Part shown: piece after piece, positions 31,777 to 40,378 of the stretch | Position numbering within the stretch: the first letter of the stretch is position 1 | Layout: each line of letters begins with the position of its first letter | Assembly: GCA_965212595.1 (NCBI GenBank) | Contig: CBDBVE010000022.1 | Span: 1-64,000 of the forward strand | Origin: Poritiphilus sp965212595 | Lineage (GTDB): Bacteria > Bacteroidota > Bacteroidia > Flavobacteriales > Flavobacteriaceae | DNA length: 64,000 nucleotides | Direction: 5' to 3' | Notes under the pieces: model-generated | The model's database searches: none | Seen by the model: only the letters and a program-made list of their open reading frames with translations | Told to the model about the DNA's origin: nothing | Position numbers and translations under genes: made by a program

Positions 31777-34398
31777 CTAAGTGCTGTCTAGCCTGAACCT
31801 CACCAGCTCTACACCTTCTATCATTTGTAAAGTAAATTCAGCAGCCGAAAAGACAGTAACGGACTGGTTAGAACTTTTCAGTCTAGCCTCTATCTGATCA
31901 GCCAAAATCTTGGTATTCAGGACTCTAGGATTTTTATCTCGCCAATACGCTATCTTTTTTCCGCTGATGGTTTTATTTTTTATTTCCAACGCAATGGCGT
32001 CTCCTGCTGAATCTACAAGTTCTCCCCCTTCAAGAGTACGCATTCTCTTTTCATAGCCGCCGCTATCGAGAGGGTCGAAACCAAAATGTAGTACTTCGGG
32101 TTTTAAATGGATATCCAAAGTTTTTAGTTCTCCTTTGAAAAGGCATAAGAGTATATTTGGTGAAAGTCGCTCCATACGTACTATGTCAAGCTTTTTTACT
32201 ACTGAAGGGTCCACAAAATTATCATGGGTAACTAGCTGATCATAACCATCAACAATTAGGTCTGGCCAGCCTGGAACAAGATCTGAGCGCAAAAGAAAGC
32301 CTGTAGTATTAGGCGTAGACTGCCTTAGGTTATTCGTAAGGGTTCCATCGCGCTCACATTCCTCAGAACTACAACGACCAATACTAAAAGCCCCGTCCAG
32401 CAAACATTCTAACCAAAACGGATCTACCTTAAAAAATCGTATTGATTCTACTGGAAGCATGGCCTCCTCAGGCACTAAATAATGGAAAGGTATCAGCTCA
32501 AAAGCACTTAACCTATCAAAAAAGCTCTTAATATTTTCCGGGATATCTGTGCCGTTTTCGTCAGTGGCATCTGAATATGGCAGATGATTGAACAGCGCTA
32601 GTTCTGCGCTTTTTACACTTTGGGATAAATGACGTTTCCAATTGAAAAACTCTAAAGAAAACTTTTTGTCCTTAAGGGCCAGTAGGCGCCCAAGCTCCCA
32701 GGCAGATGCGTATGAAACATCGAACATCCCCAGGGCAGGATTGTAAATGAGCAGTTCGTCTGCATTCAGGATAGGCAAACTAAATTTACTTTTTACCAGG
32801 AGGTTGGGATAGGCGATCTCTAATAAACTGCGGTTTAGCCTAAACAAAGTTTTTCCCTTAGGCCTGGTAGTCAGAATTTTTTTAATTGCTGGGGGGACGG
32901 TATGCTTATAATGAGCAGGACTGTATAGCTCCGCGGTTTTAAGGAGATGATTCAAATCGCGTATCACAGCTTTTATAAGGCTTTTTGTAAATGGGCCACT
33001 ATCTGATTGACGATTGATTTCATTTAGGGTAGCAGTGGCAATTTGAGTTTGCAGATAGGATGCTAGCAGATCATTTCCGGGCTTTGCAAGTTTCTTCAAA
33101 AGTGTTTGAGCATTTGTGAGCTCATTGATACTAATATCAGGGGCGCCTAAGAGGTTTACGGCCGTAATTTCGGGTACGAAAGGGCCGTGATACCAGGACG
33201 CGCTATGATTCCCGTTTCTGAAAAAGTGTGCCAGCGCAGTAGATCCCTGGCTAAGGTAAAGCCCACCTTCCTTTGCCATTTTTTCCGGTTTAGGTAGTTG
33301 CAAGGTTGCTGGCTTTCTGTTAAGGTGTAGTAACAGGCCACGAAAGGTTTCGTGGACTGCCGAATTAAGGATGTTGTTCTGATATTTCTTTGTAAGCGCG
33401 GCCCCCAAAACTCCTTTAACCCTGTTAATAAAATTTGTCTTTCCCGTGACCTCTCCTATGGTTCCCAGGGCCGAAATAGAAGTAGGAGGTATGGCGGTTT
33501 GCTGCTCAAGCAGATTTAGACTTCCCTGAGACAGCTTGTAGGCTTCCAGACAACTAAAACTCCAGGCTTTTAAACTTACCAACCTTACCAGTTGTGTATC
33601 AGGTGCATTTGGGTTTAAACTCAAATAGAAGCCATTTGTGCCGTAGAGGTTTTCTAATGACACTAGATGAACAATACTTCTAACTCCTTGCTTTGGCAGG
33701 CGATTGCCTATTATAACCGCAAGTTCCTCACCAATAAGATTGGCGGTGTCGTCTATTCCCTGCCGCACATGGGCTAGAAGTGAAAGATCTTCCCGCGCCG
33801 GTAATAAACCGGCCAGGACCTTCATTTTTACATCGATCACGGTAACTACCTCGTCCATTTTCTGCCCTCGCTCTAATTTTAGTTTTCCAGTGGCTTCCTT
33901 CGCTGTGCTTGTACTCGCTAAAATCTTAGGGAAGCTTGCCGTACCCTGGAGTTGTGAAGGATCGTTAGCAGCCGTTGGTGCAGTGGCATTTGGGGTTTGC
34001 AATTGGGCAACCGTCAGTAACTTTGTTACAGGTTTTTCAGTAGGACTATCCTCAAATATTAGCAATGCCAGCCACGGCAGTGAACTGTCTCTCGGATCTG
34101 CAGGATCTGCTTTTCTTTCCCATGGCAATGTACTCCTCTTTAAAATGAGATGAGGGAGGACATTGGAATGATCGCCTACACTTCCTGCCGGCGGAAAGAC
34201 CGTACTTATATCAGCAGGGTTTAAAACAAAGCGTTCGCTGGCTATTGAAAACTCCTGTTTGAGTAACGTTGGGAGGTCAGTAGATTTGTTGCTCCCCTTA
34301 ACGGACAAGGAGGGCTTAACGCTGATCTCATAATCACCAACTGAAAGTCCAGGCCTGTGAAAGGAGCTAAATTCTACGCGATTAGAAGGTGTTGCCAT
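31777..34398 (-). CDS. Large protein of unknown function (873 aa)
   Basis: Last gene of the leftward six-gene operon. No signal peptide or membrane span is seen. The N-terminal region has a recognisable pattern (FHRPGLSVGDYEISVKPS; FVLNPADISTVFPPAGSVGD; LPHLILKRSTLPWER; LPWLALLIFED) that I recall from other large uncharacterised bacterial proteins but cannot name. The rest is mixed alpha/beta with no catalytic motif seen; a Cys-containing stretch occurs in GRCSSEECERDG. It starts 10 bases after the 1497-aa gene and converges with the HU-TIR gene. It may be a structural or capping partner of its operon mates (inference). Confidence 0.75.
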   Translation of the reverse strand: MATPSNRVEFSSFHRPGLSVGDYEISVKPSLSVKGSNKSTDLPTLLKQEFSIASERFVLNPADISTVFPPAGSVGDHSNVLPHLILKRSTLPWERKADPADPRDSSLPWLALLIFEDSPTEKPVTKLLTVAQLQTPNATAPTAANDPSQLQGTASFPKILASTSTAKEATGKLKLERGQKMDEVVTVIDVKMKVLAGLLPAREDLSLLAHVRQGIDDTANLIGEELAVIIGNRLPKQGVRSIVHLVSLENLYGTNGFYLSLNPNAPDTQLVRLVSLKAWSFSCLEAYKLSQGSLNLLEQQTAIPPTSISALGTIGEVTGKTNFINRVKGVLGAALTKKYQNNILNSAVHETFRGLLLHLNRKPATLQLPKPEKMAKEGGLYLSQGSTALAHFFRNGNHSASWYHGPFVPEITAVNLLGAPDISINELTNAQTLLKKLAKPGNDLLASYLQTQIATATLNEINRQSDSGPFTKSLIKAVIRDLNHLLKTAELYSPAHYKHTVPPAIKKILTTRPKGKTLFRLNRSLLEIAYPNLLVKSKFSLPILNADELLIYNPALGMFDVSYASAWELGRLLALKDKKFSLEFFNWKRHLSQSVKSAELALFNHLPYSDATDENGTDIPENIKSFFDRLSAFELIPFHYLVPEEAMLPVESIRFFKVDPFWLECLLDGAFSIGRCSSEECERDGTLTNNLRQSTPNTTGFLLRSDLVPGWPDLIVDGYDQLVTHDNFVDPSVVKKLDIVRMERLSPNILLCLFKGELKTLDIHLKPEVLHFGFDPLDSGGYEKRMRTLEGGELVDSAGDAIALEIKNKTISGKKIAYWRDKNPRVLNTKILADQIEARLKSSNQSVTVFSAAEFTLQMIEGVELVRFRLDST

Positions 34399-34408
34399 TT
34401 CAATGTTT

Positions 34409-37400
34409 TTATGGTTGTAATTCTCCTATTTGGGGTGTTTCGAGAAAACTGTCGCCCAAATCATTAGTTATGAAAACAGCCCTGTCTGGCGCTGTAAAAC
34501 CCAGGTTATTCAGGATATCGTTCCGCTTCTCTGCTACTGCCTGTTGCAGAATGGTTTCCGAAACATCCACCCCGTCTTTTTCAAGGCTCGAATCAAAAGT
34601 GTGGGCAGTTTCCCATTTAAAAGCGTCGTTTACACCATCCACTGAGAATTGAAAATTCTTTCTGTCTATAGGATTGGTATGTGTCGCCATTACTGGAGTT
34701 GCGGAAACAATTTCCAACCCCATTAGGGCATCTTCAATAAATTTAGAGCCGTTGAGCTGAATATCCAGGTTCTTACCCCAAAGTGCAACGGGAATATTTT
34801 TAGTAACCGGGGTATTAAAATTGAATTCGTCATTTACAGAAACTCCACCTCTTTTTATATTTATATCTAATGTGGAGCCAAGTTGATCTGTATCCATTGG
34901 AGCAATTCCGGTTTCAGGGATTTTAAGGCTGCTGTTCTTCATTACCGTTGGCTTCGCGGTCAATGGAACGGAAGATTCAATAGATAATGCAAATTCTTTC
35001 GGATTAATTAACCAATAGGCCGGCTCGCCTGAGTTTTCCTTTACCTGCTTCACCAGACCATTTTTTAAATTGATTGAATAACCTTCAATTTTTCCTTTAT
35101 CAGGCCCTTTCTCTTTTGCGTTCAGGAAGGAAGACTTAAAGTGCTGCCAATCTATCGGTTCGGCATGTTTGGGCGCGTTTTGTCCAAAGTCTACGGTAAA
35201 AGAGACAATGAACAGATGCACCGTTGCTTCTCCTGAAAAAGGAGGGCCCCAAACATGGAGATCGGCACCAACATTTATGGATATATGGTGGGTTCCAAAA
35301 AAATGAAACGTATATTCAACACCCATATCAAGAGAAATCTCGGCATCGTAGTGATACGGTTTCCAGGATACCAGGAAATCTGCCCCTGCAGCAAACCATG
35401 CCTTTAAAGAACCGTCTTCCCAGGTAGCCTTTAAATGGCCACCTGCCATTAGGGCATGCGCTGTTAGTGCAAAATAGGACTCTCCTAGAATGCTAAGCTG
35501 AGGGGTTACTTTCCAGTTAATTCCTAGCCGCGGGACTTTTGGGTAATGCGCGGGGACTTTAAAACGTGGATGATAACCGCCAAGGCTCAATACAAAATCT
35601 CCCGCCTTTGCATCAGAATCTTTCTGGTCTTTAAACCAGCTGAAGAAAGCAAAGCCGCCGGTGAGATGGCAATCCCTGGAAAGCAGGTATGAAGCTTTAG
35701 TCAATTGGGCCTGTATTCCCAGAAAACCTTCATTGGGTAAAAAGACCACTTTCAAGGCTAGTTGAACTTCTGCCAGGGCCGGTATGGTTTTCCCGGCTTC
35801 CCTGGGAGGCATTACTGCTGTAGAAAGACCAAGCAGGTCTATCTCTAATCTCCGACCAAAGCTTACGGCGAGCAAGGCAAACGAATCAACTAACTTAAAT
35901 GAAGTGAATTTAATACCTACCGCAAGGAAATACTGCCCTGTTGTAGGAGGTATGTATTTACTGAGCTGCGCTACCTCCTGGCTGATCTTTGTAGAAATGG
36001 CTTCCGAAGATCCTGCTTCTAACCCACCAGAATTGTCGCCCTGTGTCGCTGAGGCTACCAAAGGAAAACTACTAACATTGTTTATGCCTGGCATTAAAAG
36101 CGATCTGTTATAACCGAAACCTGCTGCAAGCCCTGTGACAAAAAAGAAGGCTGGCCCTCCAAGAGGGTATTCCAGCACTGCATAAATGAATAAAGATGGC
36201 TGGTGATTGTAATAGGCAAAAGAACCAATAGCAGATAGGCTAAAGGCTTTGGCCTTGATCATGGCCTCTCCATTGTATTCGTCGTAGGCCTCGCCACTCG
36301 CAGGGACTACATGCCTTCTAAGAAAGGCGCCGCCTATTTCCAGGGGTGGGCTGCTATAGCTAAGTCCGAGCCCGGAAAGCTCAAAACGCGGTTTGATGGG
36401 AGAAATCGGGGAATGCACGCCAAGCCCTTCTAATGAAAGGGAAAGCGGACCTATAGAGAGGGAGGCATCTATAAGGAAGTGCAATTCAGAATCAGCGTAT
36501 TTGAGTCCCAGTCGCTGAAAGCTTACGGGGCCAAAATTCTTCTGAATGGGGAACCATTTGGTGCCGTCATCTGCAGTTTGGGGAGTGCTATCCCCAATAG
36601 TAGATGCTCCAGGGTCGTTTTCGGCTTTTCCGGTGCTATCGTTAAAAGATACCGGCAAGCTAAGATCTATATTTTCTGAACCAAGGCGTAGCGTAATAGA
36701 CAGGTTCATACCCTTTTTTACGGCGACCGAGGTAGCCGTTGCGCCCTCTTTTTTGGCGGGTAACGCACCGCCACCCTGCGTAGAGAGCGTGCGCAATGCC
36801 GCAACCTCAGGTTCCAGGAAGTCAGCTGAAGCGATAATTGGCGTAAAAACAAATTTTAGAGACTGATCCTTTGGAAATAACTGACCTACCAGGGGTAATT
36901 TGGCAAGATTAATTCCAGTTCCCACATCTAACCCCAATAAAAAACCTGAACTTCCTTGGTTGTTTTGTACAGCTCCATGATAGGCAAAAAGTGCGTCTTT
37001 TATGGAAAGAGACCAGCTCTTGTTACTAACTAAATTTTTAGCCGTAAGGCTGTTTAGAAGCTGGGCAATTGGTAATTCTCCGCCCGCGGTATTCTCATAG
37101 CTGGCTACAAAGAATTTGTCCTGTGGGCTTTTGCTGAATACCAGATTGAAGTGAAGATCACCTATATTGACCTGCCCGCTAAAGCTTTTTTGAAAGCCGC
37201 CCTCGTAATTCTTGAAATCAACCGTAAAGTTGGTGTTGAGTTTCTTATTTTCAATAGAAAAGTCGGTATCTATATGAAATGTAAAGTCTTTGGTAAGGGT
37301 GTTGAAGCTGGTATTTAAATCATTGATAGACAACTTTGCATTCTCAATGGCATCCGGAAGATTTGCCTGTGACCCAAATTCTTTGGAAATATCTTTGATC

Positions 37401-38902
37401 AACTGCCCTGCCGGAAGCTGAACACTATGCCCTAAAACACCTTCAAATTCCCAACCATGGCTATTATTGACCTTAATGAAAAGCTCTAAATCGATAATTC
37501 TGAACTGCCCCTGAAGGAAAAAATCTTTTTTTGTTTTCGATGCGGATAATTCGAAATGTAAATTTTCTAGTGCAAAGCTTTTGTTGTTGGCCTTTACTGC
37601 ATGGTCTTCTAATTGTGCAGAAAAATAATAACTCTTGTTTTTCGGGTTTGCACCAAGAGACAGTTCAACAATTTCAGGATTCATATCTCCTGATGGCAAC
37701 CCAAAATGATCAATCAGATGGCTTAAATTAATTGTATTGTAAGGAGCAAGGCTTGCTGCGATATGTAGATCTGGGAGTTTCGCAGAGACGATAAAATCTA
37801 CATTTTTTATCTCCAGAATACCATCAAACAGGAAGGAAAGCTCACGATCCCCAAACGGATCGTAGAGATGGAAAATAAATTCGAGTTCACCTACCTTGAT
37901 CAGTTCAGGAATTATAGTGACTTTTTGATCGGGTAAGGCTTTTATAGCCAGTTTGGTAAATTCTATTTTTTTGGTTCGCATTCCTATGGCGAAAACCACC
38001 TTGCTGATCTGTATTAAGTCGTTTTTCTTTTTAAAATCATGCGGCAGGTTTTCTGATAAGTTGTAGCTCCCAAAAAAGTTCTCCATATCCTTTATAGAGG
38101 GCAGTCCTATAGGGCCAATTACCTCAAGGTATAGCAATCCCTCACTATCAGAAGAAACTACCGCAGCGAGGGTAAGCCTCTCATCTCTCCAGGGGACAGA
38201 GGTGCTTATCTCTAGCCCTGATTCTTTGTCTTTGCTTTCTATCAGGCTAACGGCAATGGGCAAAGTTATAGTCGCAAATAGATTAGAAAGACTTGTTTCG
38301 AGTACGCTAACTTCAATTTCTGGTGGCTCTCCATCGCTTAGAACCAGGGTTCCGAAAGCCGGGACATCGTGATTGGCAGGGAAAAGCCAGCTCAATTGTG
38401 TAAAGAGTCCGGCACTGCTGTCGAGATGTCCGTAAAAGGACATTCCTGCCTCCAACTGTTTAGAACGCTTTTGGTCTGTGACCGGCGCACTCGCAAACAG
38501 AAGAGATGAGGTTTTACTTCCATGTAGTTTAATACCGTCCCAGGCACTGTGTTTTAATTGTAGAAAAGATGTATTAAAAAGCCAATCGCTTTTAAGGTCA
38601 ATTGCTATGATAAGCACCGGTGTGCTACCAACATGGAGGAAATCAAAATTTACTTTTTTTAGTTTGTTTTTTGGTAGGGCAAAATCTTGTTGAACCTGAA
38701 AATCTATAGCGTCTCCCTCAAAATGAATTGTAGTCCCATTTTGCTTAGGAGCCGAAGTCACATTGGTAATTGTTATAGTGCCCGTTTTGAAGATGGAGTT
38801 GATAAAAACGGTTAAATCTATATCCTCGACATTAGCGGCCGCCAGGACTAAACTCCTGGAAGCCGAATCATACATATTTATTAAGCTTGATAATAGGCTC
38901 AT
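34409..38902 (-). CDS. Giant beta-rich protein, DUF6603-like (1497 aa)
   Basis: A 1497-aa protein without signal peptide. Residues about 1-700 are a long series of beta strands with repeated Phe/Leu-Glu/Asp patterns (for example YYFSAQLEDHAVKANNKSF; FHLNLVFSK-like stretches), resembling lipid-transfer or AsmA-like repeats in texture only. From about 830 to 1230 it has aromatic/Gly-rich strands such as GLGLSYSSPPLEIGGAFLRR and VTGLAAGFGYNRSLLMPGIN, which recall DUF6603. The last 200 residues look like separate beta domains. No catalytic motif is visible. It lies 38 bases after the nuclease gene and 10 before the 873-aa gene. The DUF6603 link is recollection and needs a profile search. A scaffold or fibre role is the most reasonable guess. 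Confidence 0.6.
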   Translation of the reverse strand: MSLLSSLINMYDSASRSLVLAAANVEDIDLTVFINSIFKTGTITITNVTSAPKQNGTTIHFEGDAIDFQVQQDFALPKNKLKKVNFDFLHVGSTPVLIIAIDLKSDWLFNTSFLQLKHSAWDGIKLHGSKTSSLLFASAPVTDQKRSKQLEAGMSFYGHLDSSAGLFTQLSWLFPANHDVPAFGTLVLSDGEPPEIEVSVLETSLSNLFATITLPIAVSLIESKDKESGLEISTSVPWRDERLTLAAVVSSDSEGLLYLEVIGPIGLPSIKDMENFFGSYNLSENLPHDFKKKNDLIQISKVVFAIGMRTKKIEFTKLAIKALPDQKVTIIPELIKVGELEFIFHLYDPFGDRELSFLFDGILEIKNVDFIVSAKLPDLHIAASLAPYNTINLSHLIDHFGLPSGDMNPEIVELSLGANPKNKSYYFSAQLEDHAVKANNKSFALENLHFELSASKTKKDFFLQGQFRIIDLELFIKVNNSHGWEFEGVLGHSVQLPAGQLIKDISKEFGSQANLPDAIENAKLSINDLNTSFNTLTKDFTFHIDTDFSIENKKLNTNFTVDFKNYEGGFQKSFSGQVNIGDLHFNLVFSKSPQDKFFVASYENTAGGELPIAQLLNSLTAKNLVSNKSWSLSIKDALFAYHGAVQNNQGSSGFLLGLDVGTGINLAKLPLVGQLFPKDQSLKFVFTPIIASADFLEPEVAALRTLSTQGGGALPAKKEGATATSVAVKKGMNLSITLRLGSENIDLSLPVSFNDSTGKAENDPGASTIGDSTPQTADDGTKWFPIQKNFGPVSFQRLGLKYADSELHFLIDASLSIGPLSLSLEGLGVHSPISPIKPRFELSGLGLSYSSPPLEIGGAFLRRHVVPASGEAYDEYNGEAMIKAKAFSLSAIGSFAYYNHQPSLFIYAVLEYPLGGPAFFFVTGLAAGFGYNRSLLMPGINNVSSFPLVASATQGDNSGGLEAGSSEAISTKISQEVAQLSKYIPPTTGQYFLAVGIKFTSFKLVDSFALLAVSFGRRLEIDLLGLSTAVMPPREAGKTIPALAEVQLALKVVFLPNEGFLGIQAQLTKASYLLSRDCHLTGGFAFFSWFKDQKDSDAKAGDFVLSLGGYHPRFKVPAHYPKVPRLGINWKVTPQLSILGESYFALTAHALMAGGHLKATWEDGSLKAWFAAGADFLVSWKPYHYDAEISLDMGVEYTFHFFGTHHISINVGADLHVWGPPFSGEATVHLFIVSFTVDFGQNAPKHAEPIDWQHFKSSFLNAKEKGPDKGKIEGYSINLKNGLVKQVKENSGEPAYWLINPKEFALSIESSVPLTAKPTVMKNSSLKIPETGIAPMDTDQLGSTLDINIKRGGVSVNDEFNFNTPVTKNIPVALWGKNLDIQLNGSKFIEDALMGLEIVSATPVMATHTNPIDRKNFQFSVDGVNDAFKWETAHTFDSSLEKDGVDVSETILQQAVAEKRNDILNNLGFTAPDRAVFITNDLGDSFLETPQIGELQP

Positions 38903-38940
38903 GATGACAACTTAGCTGTTGGTTTTATTAGAATATTCTC

Positions 38941-40350
38941 CTATTCGTATTCATATTCCATATAAATGGGTAAATGATCGCTAATGGCGTACCTATAGAT
39001 ATAATGTGCTTCCCTTAGGCTTTGAAGCGGATTTTGATTGTTGATTGGCCGTATGGTATCGCCAGCTTTGTTTGGATTAATAATGTCGGGTTTCTTAACT
39101 CCTCGATTGTTTTGTTGCGTCCACCATGTATTGAAAACCTGAATTGCCAAATTGGCTTGGGCTTGATTGGCCTGGGCAATAGTTATATTATTGTTATTGC
39201 CCGGCGGGACCATCTGTGCAATAAGGGGAACAACCCTTTCATTTTTTTGGTTGTTGAGGTTACCTCTACAATAGAAATTGTCATAGGTACTACTGCGAAG
39301 TGCGCGGGTGTTAGCATTATTTGCATTTGGGATAGGTGCAGTAAGTGTTGTACTTGTTAAACTGGTTGGGTGATTGTTTAATACCTTAGTATAAAAGGGC
39401 TTCCCTTGTGGCATATCAATTGCTCCTGCTATAGCAGGGCCGGTAAGCCGCTGAAAGGGCTGGGCAGTCACGGTTGCCCCTGCATTTTGTACGGCCACCA
39501 ACTGACCGTTATTACCGCGGTTATATAGGGTATACTGTTGCGAATATTGGTTGTGTTTAACATTGAAATCACCCATTATTAGGGATTTTGAAACATCTCT
39601 TACGTTCGGGATCAAGCCCAGATTGCTACAGGCGATCATAGGCCAGCTGCTGCCTGGGCCCGGAGCGTGAAATAAAACCACCAACATTTCAGTATCGTTT
39701 GGCTGCAAGGTCAATTTTGCTAGAAATGGGGGTCTAGAACCGGAGTATGGAAAGTTTATTACGTCTTCAGATATTAGTATATCTACTACATCTTGTTTTT
39801 GCTGGGCATTAAGATTAATATCAGGTGTAAGGTCAAGGTAGTTTGTATTTGCCACCAACTGAACCCTTTCAGCGTTTGGAACTATATAATCATCATCTAG
39901 ATAACCTTTCTTTTTAAGTGCATCCCAAAAATTGGCAATTGCTTGTTGGTTAAAAGTATTGTTCGCACTGTTATAAAATGCGGGGTGCTTCTTAAAAAAG
40001 GCGTCAAAAGCGTTGTCATCTATAATGCCATATAAGCTTATTTCCATTTTCCTTACGGGATCATCTTCTCGGAGAAAAAGATATTGTTCGTTTGGCCGCG
40101 AAGGGGTCATTTCACTTTCTGCTCCACGCCAATTACCAGAAGAACCTGCGGTATGATTGTTAAGGACCGAAAGTAATTGCTGTTTTATATCGGTTCCCTG
40201 CCAACCGACAATTTCCATGATGCCTACAAAATCTGCACCACTATCTATAATTACCCTGGATACATATCGAAGGAAGTTAGGGTCGTTTAGTTTTTTGACC
40301 CCGAACTTCTGAATGTTCCAGGAAAGCACTTTTAAATATTCACCGGGCAT
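38941..40350 (-). CDS. Endonuclease/exonuclease/phosphatase-fold enzyme
   Basis: A 469-aa metal-dependent phosphodiesterase/nuclease of the EEP (DNase I-like) superfamily. All catalytic positions are present: Asn12 in LSWNIQKFG, Glu46 in IMEIVGW, His228 in FHAPGPG, Asp261/Asn263 in GDFNVKH, the late TYDNFY, and Asp458/His459 in SDHLPIY. Between motifs lie unusually long inserts rich in Asn and Gln (about 110-200 and 330-440). No signal peptide is present although many single-domain EEP nucleases are exported. It is embedded in the operon of giant proteins, 28 bases after the LamG/S74 gene. DNase, RNase, or phosphatase/sphingomyelinase-type activity are all possible; a DNA-damaging effector is one idea. 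Confidence 0.85.
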   Translation of the reverse strand: MPGEYLKVLSWNIQKFGVKKLNDPNFLRYVSRVIIDSGADFVGIMEIVGWQGTDIKQQLLSVLNNHTAGSSGNWRGAESEMTPSRPNEQYLFLREDDPVRKMEISLYGIIDDNAFDAFFKKHPAFYNSANNTFNQQAIANFWDALKKKGYLDDDYIVPNAERVQLVANTNYLDLTPDINLNAQQKQDVVDILISEDVINFPYSGSRPPFLAKLTLQPNDTEMLVVLFHAPGPGSSWPMIACSNLGLIPNVRDVSKSLIMGDFNVKHNQYSQQYTLYNRGNNGQLVAVQNAGATVTAQPFQRLTGPAIAGAIDMPQGKPFYTKVLNNHPTSLTSTTLTAPIPNANNANTRALRSSTYDNFYCRGNLNNQKNERVVPLIAQMVPPGNNNNITIAQANQAQANLAIQVFNTWWTQQNNRGVKKPDIINPNKAGDTIRPINNQNPLQSLREAHYIYRYAISDHLPIYMEYEYE

Positions 40351-40378
40351 AGCTCTAGATATTAAAATTTACGCGTTT

